A stretch of 20,918 bases of DNA from Firmicutes bacterium UBA6418. Lineage in GTDB: Bacteria > Bacillota > Clostridia > Peptostreptococcales > Anaerovoracaceae. This document shows positions 1 to 7,714 of this stretch, piece by piece (positions within the stretch are counted from its first letter, which is position 1; each line of letters begins with the position of its first letter). Under the pieces are notes generated by a model that did not search any database, was not told the origin of the DNA, and saw nothing but the letters and a program-made list of their open reading frames with translations. Made by a program: the position numbers and the translations under genes. The stretch is taken from assembly GCA_002439735.1 (NCBI GenBank), contig DJPG01000116.1, forward strand, positions 1-20,918. Direction: 5' to 3'.

Positions 1-120
1 GGCCAGGAGGACTATGTGTTCGGAAACAGCAAAAAGGATGCCCGACATTGGGATGCTTGTCTTCTCGATATCTTTGAGAAATATACAGATGTTCTTGAAC
101 CGTTATTTAATGCTAAATAA
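1..120 (+). CDS. C-terminal end of an unrecognised protein (truncated by window edge)
   Basis: The first 39 codons read open in frame 1 and end at a TAA at 118-120. The encoded tail is a plausible globular C-terminus: it contains HWDACLLDIFEKY and ends in EPLFNAK, a mix of acidic, aromatic and leucine residues typical of a real amphipathic helix. I do not recognise the family. It ends about 40 bases before the asnS promoter and no strong terminator follows; the AAAAC/GTTTT hairpin near 134-147 is weak. The start lies outside the window, so length and function cannot be judged. Confidence 0.5.
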   Translation, partial: GQEDYVFGNSKKDARHWDACLLDIFEKYTDVLEPLFNAK

Positions 121-161
121 TTTCTGAGCAGCAAAACCAGTGTTTTCTTTAGCAAATCCCA

Positions 162-191
162 TTGACTTGGACGACTGAGGACGTATATAAT
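162..191 (+). promoter_or_regulatory. sigma-A type promoter for asnS
   Basis: TTGACT at 162-167 and TATAAT at 186-191 are separated by 18 bases. The predicted transcript starts near 198, giving a leader of about 67 bases before asnS. No T-box specifier or antiterminator sequence is visible in that leader. Confidence 0.75.
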
Positions 192-238
192 AAAAGGTAC
201 GGCGCCGGCCTTTCGCAGCGGGCGCAGGAGAAGAATCT

Positions 239-268
239 ATGATAATGAAGAGGTTAGAATACAGATGA
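239..268 (+). CDS. possible 9-codon leader ORF overlapping the asnS start
   Basis: ATG at 239 opens a nine-residue frame (MIMKRLEYR) that ends in a TGA at 266-268. That stop overlaps the asnS ATG at 265 in an ATGA arrangement. The best ribosome site in the leader, AGGAG at 226-230, sits 8 bases before this ATG. asnS itself has only a weaker GAAGAGG at 247-253. The peptide has no Asn codon, so classical Asn attenuation is unlikely; translational coupling is the simpler reading. Nothing shows that it is translated. Confidence 0.35.
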   Translation: MIMKRLEYR

Positions 269-1659
269 AAGAGATCACGCTCCGAGAGCTATGCCGAAAC
301 ACCGAAGCTTACGCGGGACAGGAAGTCCTGATCAAAGGCTGGGTCAGAAACAACAGAAATTCCAACAAGTTCGGCTTTATTGAACTGAACGACGGCACAT
401 TCTTTAAGTCCGTGCAGGTCGTATACGAAGAAGCGTTCCTCGCGAATTACGAAGAGATCGCGAAGTCCTATGTCGGTTCCGCGCTGGCCATTGCGGGAGA
501 AGTGGTTCTGACGCCGAACGCCAAGCAGCCATTTGAGATCAAAGCAAAGCAGGTGAACGTCGAAGGCACTTCCACGCCGGATTATCCGTTGCAGCCGAAG
601 CGCCACTCGATGGAATTTCTCCGGGAGATCGGTTATCTGCGTCCGAGAACCAATATGTTCAGCGCGGTGTTCCGTGTACGCTCACTGGTCGCCTATGCGA
701 TCCATAAATTTTTCCAGGATCAGAACTTCGTTTATGTGCATACGCCCGTGATCACTGCCAGCGACGCAGAGGGCGCCGGCGAAATGTTCCAGGTAACCAC
801 CCTGGATCTCGACAATCTGCCGCGCACGGAAGACGGCAAAGTGGATTACAGTCAGGATTTCTTCGGCAAGAAGACGAACCTGACCGTATCCGGGCAGCTG
901 GAAGCAGAGATCTTCGCGTTGGCATTTCGCAATGTCTATACATTCGGACCGACGTTCCGCGCGGAGAACTCCAACACCGCCCGCCACGCATCCGAATTCT
1001 GGATGATCGAGCCGGAAATGGCGTTCGCGGAGCTGGAAGACTATCTGGATGTCGCGGAAGACATGATCAAATATATCATTCATTTTGTACTCGAAAAAGC
1101 ACCGGAAGAAATGCAGTTCTTTAACTCGTTCGTGGATAAGACACTACTTGCGAGACTGGACAACATCGTGAACTCCGACTTCGGCAGAGTGACCTACACC
1201 GAAGCGGTAGAGCTGCTGCAAAAATCAGGAAAAGAGTTCCAGTATCCGGTGGAATGGGGCATCGACCTGCAGACCGAGCATGAACGATATCTGACCGAAG
1301 AGATCTTCAAGAAACCGGTTTTTGTCACGGATTATCCGAAGGATATCAAGGCGTTCTATATGCGCCTGAACGATGACGGCAAGACTGTCGCGGCCGCGGA
1401 TCTTCTGGTACCGGGCGTCGGCGAGATTATCGGCGGTTCGCAGAGAGAAGAACGACTCGACGTGCTGGAAAAAAGAATGGACGAAATGGGTCTCAAGAAG
1501 GAAGATTACTGGTGGTACTGCAACCTCCGCAAATTCGGCGGCGTGAAACACGCAGGCTATGGCCTAGGCTTTGAACGGATCATCATGTATGTCACCGGCG
1601 TACAGAACATCCGTGACGTCCTGCCGTTCCCGAGAACTCCGAAGACCGCGGAATTCTAA
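265..1659 (+). CDS. asnS: asparagine--tRNA ligase (class II)
   Basis: Charges tRNA-Asn with asparagine in the cytoplasm. At 464 residues it has the usual AsnRS length. An OB-fold anticodon-binding domain spans about residues 15-105 (VLIKGWVRNNR near its start). The class II catalytic domain follows: motif 2 runs from about 226 with TFGPTFRAEN, then an AsnRS/AspRS-type stretch with HASEFWMIEPEM. Motif 3 is GLGFER at 433-438. The C-terminus with DVLPFPRTPKTAEF is characteristic of AsnRS and separates it from AspRS and LysRS. The gene stands alone between its own promoter and a hairpin terminator. Presence of AsnRS means Asn-tRNA is made directly, at least in part. The start at 265 matches the family N-terminus; its own ribosome site is moderate (see the leader ORF). 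Confidence 0.97.
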   Translation: MKEITLRELCRNTEAYAGQEVLIKGWVRNNRNSNKFGFIELNDGTFFKSVQVVYEEAFLANYEEIAKSYVGSALAIAGEVVLTPNAKQPFEIKAKQVNVEGTSTPDYPLQPKRHSMEFLREIGYLRPRTNMFSAVFRVRSLVAYAIHKFFQDQNFVYVHTPVITASDAEGAGEMFQVTTLDLDNLPRTEDGKVDYSQDFFGKKTNLTVSGQLEAEIFALAFRNVYTFGPTFRAENSNTARHASEFWMIEPEMAFAELEDYLDVAEDMIKYIIHFVLEKAPEEMQFFNSFVDKTLLARLDNIVNSDFGRVTYTEAVELLQKSGKEFQYPVEWGIDLQTEHERYLTEEIFKKPVFVTDYPKDIKAFYMRLNDDGKTVAAADLLVPGVGEIIGGSQREERLDVLEKRMDEMGLKKEDYWWYCNLRKFGGVKHAGYGLGFERIIMYVTGVQNIRDVLPFPRTPKTAEF

Positions 1660-1688
1660 ATGCAGCAATCGGAAATGACCATGACACA

Positions 1689-1722
1689 AGACACTTCAGC
1701 CTGCCCGCTGAGGTGTCTTTTT
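1689..1722 (+). terminator. rho-independent terminator after asnS
   Basis: A 12-bp stem (1689-1700 with 1707-1718, one G-U pair) with a 6-base loop runs directly into a T tract ending at 1722. It lies 30 bases after the asnS stop. Confidence 0.9.
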
Positions 1723-1771
1723 GGAAGTTTGGCAGTTTGAAAGATTTACAAAATAAGGAGAGATATATCTT

Positions 1772-2638
1772 ATGCGTACGAAAACCAAAGGCATTGCGGT
1801 GACCATGATATCCGCAGTCTTTTTTGGGTTTATTCCCTTGATGGTCAAGACGATCTGCGCCGGTGGGGGCAATGCACTGGCTGCGGCATTTTATCGTTTT
1901 TTGCTGTCGCTGCCGGTGCTGTACCTGTATTTGCGATACAAAAAAATTTCACTTGGCATCACAAAAAGACAGTTGCTGGAGATCTTGCTGATCTCACTGC
2001 TGGGATACGGCGGCACGACTGTGTTTTTGTTTTCTTCCTATGATTATATTCCGCTCGGTATGGCGACGACGATCCATTTTACCTACCCGGTATTTACGAT
2101 CCTGGGATGTATGATTTTCCTGCATGAACAGGTCAGACGACTGAAAATTTTTGCAGTTGCGCTGTCGTTCGGCGGTATTCTGTTCTTTTACAGCGGAGAC
2201 GGCGGGGGCAATCTGCTTGGAATGGGGTTGGCATTTGTCTCCGGCATGACCTACGCGTTTTATACGATCGATCTTCGAGAAAGCAGCTTGCGTGAAATGG
2301 ACACGCTGAAACTGATTTTTTATTTGAATACCGTATCGGCAGCCATGCTGCTTGTGATGTCTTTGCTGACTGGAGACTTTACTGCGGCACTGACACCTGC
2401 CGCATGGGCGGTCGCCGTATTTCTGGCTGTGTCCGGCTCTTTTGTCGGTGTGCTCGGATATCAGACCGGGATCAAGTGCATCGGACCTCAGAATACCGCG
2501 ATTCTCAGCACCTTTGAACCGATTACGAGCGTCATCATCGGCGTTCTGGTATACCGGGAAGCTTTTTCGGTGCGAACCCTGCTGGGCTGCCTGTGTATCC
2601 TTTCTGCGGTGATCATTGTCGCGAAAATGAAAGATTGA
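1772..2638 (+). CDS. EamA/DMT-family inner-membrane transporter
   Basis: A 288-residue integral membrane protein of the drug/metabolite transporter superfamily. It has about ten hydrophobic segments arranged as two EamA repeats, roughly residues 6-138 and 147-285. Family hallmarks include GFIPLMVK in helix 1, AAFYRFLLSLP in helix 2, and TIHFTYPVFTIL near the end of the first repeat; the second repeat contains TFEPITSVIIGVLVYREAF. Such proteins are thought to export or import small metabolites such as amino acids or nucleotide sugars, but the substrate cannot be read from sequence. TAAGGAGAG precedes the ATG by about 10 bases. No convincing promoter was found in the 50 bases after the asnS terminator, so expression may depend on weak read-through or a non-consensus promoter. 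Confidence 0.9.
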   Translation: MRTKTKGIAVTMISAVFFGFIPLMVKTICAGGGNALAAAFYRFLLSLPVLYLYLRYKKISLGITKRQLLEILLISLLGYGGTTVFLFSSYDYIPLGMATTIHFTYPVFTILGCMIFLHEQVRRLKIFAVALSFGGILFFYSGDGGGNLLGMGLAFVSGMTYAFYTIDLRESSLREMDTLKLIFYLNTVSAAMLLVMSLLTGDFTAALTPAAWAVAVFLAVSGSFVGVLGYQTGIKCIGPQNTAILSTFEPITSVIIGVLVYREAFSVRTLLGCLCILSAVIIVAKMKD

Positions 2639-2691
2639 TACCGCAGCCGCAAAATATTTTGTTCCGGTAGAAGCAGATATTTGAAAAACAG

Positions 2692-2720
2692 TTGTTTTTT
2701 CAATTTTCATTTGATATAAT
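2692..2720 (+). promoter_or_regulatory. promoter with extended -10 for the EF-G-like gene
   Basis: TTGTTT at 2692-2697, a 17-base spacer, and TATAAT at 2715-2720 preceded by TG at 2712-2713 (TGnTATAAT extended -10). An AT-rich hairpin (TTGAAAAAC with GTTTTTTCAA, one bulge) overlaps the -35 region and may weakly terminate the upstream transporter gene. Confidence 0.75.
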
Positions 2721-2759
2721 ATTGACGATCGTAAAAATATTTTGGGAGGTCTGAAATAG

Positions 2760-4700
2760 ATGAAAGGCTATACAAGCGAAATGATTAGAAATGTTGCTTT
2801 GTTAGGACACGGCGGATGCGGTAAGACTACCTTCCTCGAAGCTGCTCTTTTAGCAACAGGCGTTATTAACAGATTAGGAAAGGTTGAAGAAGGCTCAACA
2901 GTATCCGACTATGACAAAATGGAGATCGAAAAAGGATATTCCATCAACACCACATTAGTACCGGTTGAATATAACAAAGTAAAAATCAACTTCGTTGATA
3001 CGCCGGGATTCTTTGACTTCGCAGGCGAAGTGCAGGGCGCGCTCAGAGGTGTGGAGGCAGCAGCCATTCTGGTCGATGCGTCCTCCGGTATCCAGGTCGG
3101 TACCGAAAAAGCATGGGACGCGTGCAAAAAGCTGAGTTCCCCGAGATTCTTCATCATCAATAAGATCGATAAAGAAAATGTAGACGTGGAAAAAACCGTT
3201 GCGGAATTGCAGGACAAGTTCGGCACCTCCGTGGTTACGCTGGATGACAGAGAGGCGGTATCCGAAGCGATTGCAGAAGTAGACGAAGAATTGATGGACA
3301 TCTACTTTGATGCCGGTGAATTTACCGACGAGCAGTTCAGCCGGGGTCTGACAAAAGGGATCCTGCAGGGCGACATCGTTCCGGTGTTCCACTGCTCCGC
3401 GCTGACGGGAGAAGGTATGAAGGAAGTTCTGCAGCAGATCATCGACTTCGTACCGAATCCAACCATTGAAGGATACAAGGCAGTGAATGACAAGGATGAG
3501 GAAATTGTCATCAAGGCAGACGCAAGCGCAAAACCGGTTGTCTTCATTTTCAAGACACTGGCAGACTCTTTCCTGGGCAAGATCTCTCTCGCAAAGGTCG
3601 TCAGCGGCAAAATCAGCGCAGGCATGACCCTGCATAACTTCCGCGTAGAAAAAGACGAAAAGCTCGGTTCCGTTTTCTTCATCAGAGGGAAGAATAAGGC
3701 AGATTGCCCGGAAGTTGTCGCAGGTGACATCGTCGCGCTCGGCAAATTAGAATATACCAAGACCGGTGATACGTTATCGGAAAAGAATAATCCGGTTACG
3801 ATCGCACCGATCAGCTTCCCGCAGCCGACCTTATTCATGGCGATCGAATCCGCGGATAAGGGCGCGGACGACAAGCTCTCCACAGGATTTGCAAGACTGA
3901 CGGAAGAAGACCCGTCCTTGACGCTGCAGAGAAACAAGGAAACACGACAGACCCTGGTAGGCGGTCAGGGTGAAAGCCAGATCAATATCGCACTCGCAAA
4001 ATTAAAAGATAAATACGGTGTTTCCGTAAATATCGTTCCACAGAAGATCGCCTACAGAGAAACCATCAAGGGCACCTCCGATGTACAGGGTAAACACAAG
4101 AAACAATCCGGCGGTTCCGGTCAGTACGGTGATGTACATATCAAGTTCGCACCATCCACGGAGGAATTCGAATTCACCGAAGAGCTGTTTGGCGGTTCCG
4201 TTCCGAAACAGTACGTTCCGGCTGTTGAGAAAGGCTTGCTGGAATGCATGGAAAGAGGTCCTCTGGCAGGCTGCAAGGTTCAAAACGTCAAGGCTACTTT
4301 ATATGATGGTTCCTACCATCCGGTAGACTCCAACGAAGCCGCATTCAAGATCGCAGCTTCTCTGGCATTCAAAAAAGGTATCGCGGAAGCGAAGCCGGTT
4401 CTGCTGGAACCGATCATGAAGCTCGACATCCTGGTTCCGGATGATTTCGTAGGCGCGGTTATGGGTGACCTGCCGACCAGAAGAGGCGCGGTCATGGGTA
4501 TGGATCCGCAGATCGGCGGCGGTCAGCTGCTGCACGCGGAAGCACCGCAGGCAGAACTGTTTGACTATGCGATCGCACTGCGTTCCATGACACAGGCCAG
4601 AGGCTCGTTTACGATGGAATTCGCAAGGTACGAAGAAGTTCCGGCGATGAACGCACAGAAGATCATCGAAGCGCACAAGGCAGAGGAAGAAGACAAATAG
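2760..4700 (+). CDS. EF-G-like translational GTPase (EF-G paralogue)
   Basis: A 646-residue five-domain EF-G homologue, shorter than canonical FusA (about 690). The G domain shows the P loop GHGGCGKT at 16-23, a switch I region with EKGYSI where canonical EF-G has RGITI, DTPGFFDF at 80-87, NKID at 134-137 and a CSAL G5 motif. Domain II begins near residue 255. Domain III follows with GQGESQINIAL, and domain IV contains HKKQSGGSGQYGDVHIKF. Position 84 is Phe where canonical EF-G has the catalytic His of DTPGH; the Mg-contacting switch I Thr is replaced by Ser. These changes fit the EF-G-2/EF-G-like paralogues, whose role is less clear than that of FusA, rather than the str-operon gene. GGGAGG lies 10 bases before the ATG. 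It stands alone between its own promoter and a hairpin. Confidence 0.88.
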   Translation: MKGYTSEMIRNVALLGHGGCGKTTFLEAALLATGVINRLGKVEEGSTVSDYDKMEIEKGYSINTTLVPVEYNKVKINFVDTPGFFDFAGEVQGALRGVEAAAILVDASSGIQVGTEKAWDACKKLSSPRFFIINKIDKENVDVEKTVAELQDKFGTSVVTLDDREAVSEAIAEVDEELMDIYFDAGEFTDEQFSRGLTKGILQGDIVPVFHCSALTGEGMKEVLQQIIDFVPNPTIEGYKAVNDKDEEIVIKADASAKPVVFIFKTLADSFLGKISLAKVVSGKISAGMTLHNFRVEKDEKLGSVFFIRGKNKADCPEVVAGDIVALGKLEYTKTGDTLSEKNNPVTIAPISFPQPTLFMAIESADKGADDKLSTGFARLTEEDPSLTLQRNKETRQTLVGGQGESQINIALAKLKDKYGVSVNIVPQKIAYRETIKGTSDVQGKHKKQSGGSGQYGDVHIKFAPSTEEFEFTEELFGGSVPKQYVPAVEKGLLECMERGPLAGCKVQNVKATLYDGSYHPVDSNEAAFKIAASLAFKKGIAEAKPVLLEPIMKLDILVPDDFVGAVMGDLPTRRGAVMGMDPQIGGGQLLHAEAPQAELFDYAIALRSMTQARGSFTMEFARYEEVPAMNAQKIIEAHKAEEEDK

Positions 4701-4746
4701 TCCTGCCGCGGGCAAAAAGGTCGATTAAACGATAAAAGAGAAACTG

Positions 4747-4785
4747 AAACCTCCGGAATGCATAGACAAACCGGAGGTTTTGTTG
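4747..4785 (+). terminator. hairpin terminator after the EF-G-like gene
   Basis: A perfect 10-bp stem (4747-4756 with 4771-4780) encloses a 14-base loop and is followed by TGTTGT, a short imperfect T tract. It overlaps the radA promoter: the -35 is in the loop and the 3' arm is the spacer. Confidence 0.65.
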
Positions 4786-4791
4786 TATAAT
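4763..4791 (+). promoter_or_regulatory. radA promoter nested in the preceding hairpin
   Basis: TAGACA at 4763-4768 and TATAAT at 4786-4791 are separated by 17 bases. The predicted start near 4798 leaves a leader of about 39 bases before the chosen radA ATG at 4837. Confidence 0.7.
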
Positions 4792-4836
4792 CAATCCGAA
4801 CAAACGTTCATGAAAGCTAGGGGTATGGAGGATATT

Positions 4837-6249
4837 ATGGCAAAAAAAGGAAAAACTATTTTTGTTTGTCAGGAGTGTGGTTATGAGAGCACGCAATGGA
4901 TGGGAAAGTGCATCTGTGGCGCATGGAATTCGTTTCTTGAGGAAAAGATCTTGCCGCTTCCGGAGAATGATGTACGCCGGCGAACTGCCGGGATCGGCGG
5001 TGTGCAGACTGCGGTGCGACCGTCGAAACTCTCGGAGATCGGCACGCAGGATTATGCCAGAGTCGATACCGGGATTGGCGAACTGAACCGGGTACTGGGC
5101 GGCGGGCTGGTAAAAGGCTCCCTGGTGCTGATCTCGGGTGAGCCAGGCATCGGAAAATCTACGATCATTATCCAGACAGCCGCTAACATTGCCAAACAGG
5201 GCGCAGCGGTACTGTATGTTTCCGGTGAAGAATCCGAAGAGCAGATCAAGCTGCGTGCAGATCGGGTGTGCCGGGAGATTCCGCAGAGCCTTTACGTGCT
5301 CGCGGAGACCAATATGGAGAATGTGGAAGCGATTTGCGAAATGATCCAACCGGATTTTTTGATCATTGACTCAATCCAGACGATGTATAGCGATCAGTTG
5401 GACTCCGCGCCGGGCAGCGTGTCACAGGTTCGGATGTGCGGCAATCAGTTGATGAAGATCGGCAAGACGCGCAGCATCCCGATCTTTATCGTGGCGCATG
5501 TGACTAAGAGCGGAGATCTTGCAGGACCAAAGACCGTGGAGCATCTGGTGGACTGCGTGCTCAATTTTACGGGCGAACGGGATCAGGAATTCCGCGTGAT
5601 GCGGGCGTACAAGAACCGCTTTGGCACGACCAGCGAAATCGGCGCGTTTCACATGGAAGCAGAAGGCCTGACGGAAGTGCGCGATATTTCGGCGACCTTT
5701 TTAGAGAACCGGGAGGACAAGGCACCGGGTTCGGTGACCACCGCCATTTATGAAGGCAGTCGTCCGGTGATGTTTGAGATGCAGGCACTGGTCAGCCCAT
5801 CCAATATCGGTTTCGCGCGCAGAACCGCAGTCGGCGTGGACAACACTCGTCTCAATATGATCCTGGCTGTGATGGAAAAGATCGTCGGTATTCCGCTGAC
5901 CAATCAGGACGTCTATGTCAATGTCGTCGGCGGAATCCGCCCGGAGGGAACGGGCGCGGATCTTGCAGCCGCGCTGGCGATCTATTCCTCTTTCAAGAAT
6001 ATGACTGCGCAGCGGCGCACACTGGCGATGGGAGAGGTCGGCCTGACCGGTGACCTGCGCTCGGTTCAGAACGCAGAAAAGATCATCAAAGAAGCCGCGA
6101 GGCTTGGCTATGAGCAGGTGATTCTGCCGAAACGCAACGCCGAAAAAATCGGTGAGGGCGTTAAGGGCTGCCGCGTCATCGGCGTCCGCAACATACAGGA
6201 AGCGATCCGAGCCTTTGGGACGCAGAAGCCGCAGGAGAAGCAGACATGA
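4837..6249 (+). CDS. radA: DNA repair protein RadA (Sms)
   Basis: A RecA-like DNA-branch-migration ATPase acting in recombination and repair; 470 residues, close to the family norm. Order: N-terminal zinc finger with C11 and C14, then C25 and C27; Walker A GEPGIGKST at 101-109; Walker B LIIDS with D178; the RadA-specific KNRFG at 259-263; then a Lon-like C-terminal domain with GTGADLAAALAIYSS. The second zinc half reads CIC, one residue shorter than the usual CPGC. The frame stays open upstream to a TTG at 4780, but the ATG at 4837 gives the standard MAKK start and has GGAGG at 4827-4831. In many Bacillota disA follows radA; here it does not. The stop codon lies inside a 14-base palindrome. 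Confidence 0.96.
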   Translation: MAKKGKTIFVCQECGYESTQWMGKCICGAWNSFLEEKILPLPENDVRRRTAGIGGVQTAVRPSKLSEIGTQDYARVDTGIGELNRVLGGGLVKGSLVLISGEPGIGKSTIIIQTAANIAKQGAAVLYVSGEESEEQIKLRADRVCREIPQSLYVLAETNMENVEAICEMIQPDFLIIDSIQTMYSDQLDSAPGSVSQVRMCGNQLMKIGKTRSIPIFIVAHVTKSGDLAGPKTVEHLVDCVLNFTGERDQEFRVMRAYKNRFGTTSEIGAFHMEAEGLTEVRDISATFLENREDKAPGSVTTAIYEGSRPVMFEMQALVSPSNIGFARRTAVGVDNTRLNMILAVMEKIVGIPLTNQDVYVNVVGGIRPEGTGADLAAALAIYSSFKNMTAQRRTLAMGEVGLTGDLRSVQNAEKIIKEAARLGYEQVILPKRNAEKIGEGVKGCRVIGVRNIQEAIRAFGTQKPQEKQT

Positions 6250-6259
6250 CCGCGGTCAT
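6246..6259. repeat. 14-bp perfect palindrome over the radA stop codon
   Basis: ATGACCGCGGTCAT reads the same on both strands and contains the radA TGA at 6247-6249. It ends about 28 bases before the -35 of the next promoter, so it could be an operator, or it may be chance. The perfect symmetry leaves no loop, which argues against a terminator. Confidence 0.45.
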
Positions 6260-6286
6260 ATTACGCGGCATCACGCATGCTTTTGC

Positions 6287-6315
6287 TTGTATAGGATATA
6301 CTTTTGTGATAAAAT
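6287..6315 (+). promoter_or_regulatory. probable promoter for the ATP-grasp gene
   Basis: TTGTAT at 6287-6292, a 17-base spacer, and TAAAAT at 6310-6315 with TG at 6307-6308 (extended -10). The -35 matches at only three positions, so the extended -10 carries the prediction. Confidence 0.55.
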
Positions 6316-6372
6316 ATTTTTAATAATGCATTTTGCGCTCTTGTAAAAGATTGCAATCTATGGAGGAAGAGA

Positions 6373-7599
6373 ATGAAACGGTTTGATTTGATCAAAGAAG
6401 AGATCAAAGGGTGGATCGATCGAAGCAATAAGAAAAAATATATCCAGATGGTGATGCAAGATACCGGCTGGTCCAAAGAAAAAGCAAAGAAGGAAATGAA
6501 AAACGCCGCGCGGATGGGCTTTACTTATGCCTATTACGCAAAGCGTAAACTCTGGGCAAAGACGCCGGAGCAGCTGGAAAAGCACGCGGCATACTGGGAA
6601 AAAAAGCAGGAGCAGCAGCAAGAAGAAAAGGAAGCGGATCTGGCATATATTATGAAGCAGACCGGCTGGACAAAGACTGAGGTGATCGAAAGAGTTCGAC
6701 AGGCATACCACCTTTGCGGCGCGAGTCTTTACGACTATACCCTGTTCAAAATGTGGGATCTGACTGAGGCACAGCAAAAAACAATTTATACCAAAGCCGT
6801 GTTTGATCAGCTTTTTGAAAAATATAATACCGACCCGATAGCCATTCAAACCTTGGTATATAAGGGAAGATTCGCGAAAGCCTTCGGCGATCTGATGAAT
6901 CGCCGATGGTTTACTAACGGTACCAGTCTGACGAGAGAAAACTTTCCGCGCAAGATCGCGGGTCTGACGGAGGTCTTTGCGAAGCCGACGGCGTCTACAA
7001 AAGGAAATGGCGTGGAAAAGATCGTGTTCAGCGATTTCAAAGACAACCGGGAGCTTTATGACTATGTGAAGTCGAGGAGTTATAGCATCTTCGAGGAAGT
7101 GATTAAACAGCATCCGGCGATCGCCGCGATCAACGAAAGCTCAGTCAATACGATTCGCGTGGTCACCATCGTGGATAGCGGCGTCTGCCATCATGTGTTT
7201 ACCTCTTTCCGCATCGGAGCAGGCAAGCTGGTCGATAATTTCTCGGCGGGCGGCATCGTTGCGGACATCGATCCGAAGACCGGCATTGTGCGCACTGCCG
7301 CGTTCAACCGCATTGGCGAGGGCTTTGTGCAGCATCCGATCTCGGGAATGGATATCAAGGGCTTTCGGATCCCGCTGTGGGATCAGGTTCTGGAAATGAC
7401 GAAAACCGCAGCCATGCGAATGGCACCGCTGGGTGTCTGCATTGTCGGCTGGGACGTCGCGGTCGGGGAAGACAAGGTTTATCTGGTAGAAGGAAACTCC
7501 AGGCCTGGACATGAACTGCCGCAGCTGCCGTACGTCGATGTCAAAAAAGGCGTAAAGTATGTGGTAGAGCCGTTTCTGCCGCAAGAATCCGCAAAATAA
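6373..7599 (+). CDS. sugar-transfer-associated ATP-grasp family protein
   Basis: A 408-residue soluble protein. The C-terminal half resembles the sugar-transfer-associated ATP-grasp family. Visible landmarks are KPTASTKGNGVEK at about 204-216, a probable nucleotide-binding lysine region; FEEVIKQHP at 240-248; NTIRVVT at 259-265; DVAVGEDKVYLVEGNSRPG at 361-379, where the acidic and Asn residues would bind Mg-ATP. The family is predicted to ligate carboxylates in surface-polysaccharide or related pathways; no substrate is proven and no glycosyltransferase lies nearby. The N-terminal 140 residues are helical and highly charged, with a duplicated motif (TGW at 31-33 and 97-99) joined by a Gln/Glu/Lys-rich linker at 75-88. 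GGAGG lies 6 bases before the ATG. The gene converges on the sensor kinase gene. Confidence 0.8.
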   Translation: MKRFDLIKEEIKGWIDRSNKKKYIQMVMQDTGWSKEKAKKEMKNAARMGFTYAYYAKRKLWAKTPEQLEKHAAYWEKKQEQQQEEKEADLAYIMKQTGWTKTEVIERVRQAYHLCGASLYDYTLFKMWDLTEAQQKTIYTKAVFDQLFEKYNTDPIAIQTLVYKGRFAKAFGDLMNRRWFTNGTSLTRENFPRKIAGLTEVFAKPTASTKGNGVEKIVFSDFKDNRELYDYVKSRSYSIFEEVIKQHPAIAAINESSVNTIRVVTIVDSGVCHHVFTSFRIGAGKLVDNFSAGGIVADIDPKTGIVRTAAFNRIGEGFVQHPISGMDIKGFRIPLWDQVLEMTKTAAMRMAPLGVCIVGWDVAVGEDKVYLVEGNSRPGHELPQLPYVDVKKGVKYVVEPFLPQESAK

Positions 7600-7617
7600 A
7601 AACAGGACCGAATGACC

Positions 7618-7693
7618 AAGAGGCAGTCACGCGAACGACGATTTTCGCACACGTGACTGCCTCTTCCTTTCGATTTTTTTTTTCGATTTTTTT
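7618..7693. terminator. hairpin terminator between convergent genes
   Basis: A perfect 14-bp stem (7618-7631 with 7652-7665) with a 20-base loop lies between the ATP-grasp stop and the sensor kinase stop. On the plus strand it is followed, after 8 bases, by T runs of 10 (7674-7683) and 7 (7687-7693) in a repeated CGA-T(n) context. On the minus strand T runs follow less closely, so bidirectional use is possible but the plus-strand role is better supported. Confidence 0.75.
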
Positions 7694-7714
7694 GCGCTCC
7701 GGTAGGAGAGCGGA

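Noticed and set aside
192..264. T-box riboswitch upstream of asnS (also considered before proS and cysE)
   Set aside because: No AGGGTGG-type antiterminator sequence or specifier stem is visible, and the leaders are too short or are intercistronic.
4780..4836. N-terminal extension of radA from a TTG or the ATG at 4810
   Set aside because: The TTG overlaps the promoter -10 region and would precede the predicted transcript start; the ATG at 4810 has no ribosome site. The ATG at 4837 matches the family start.
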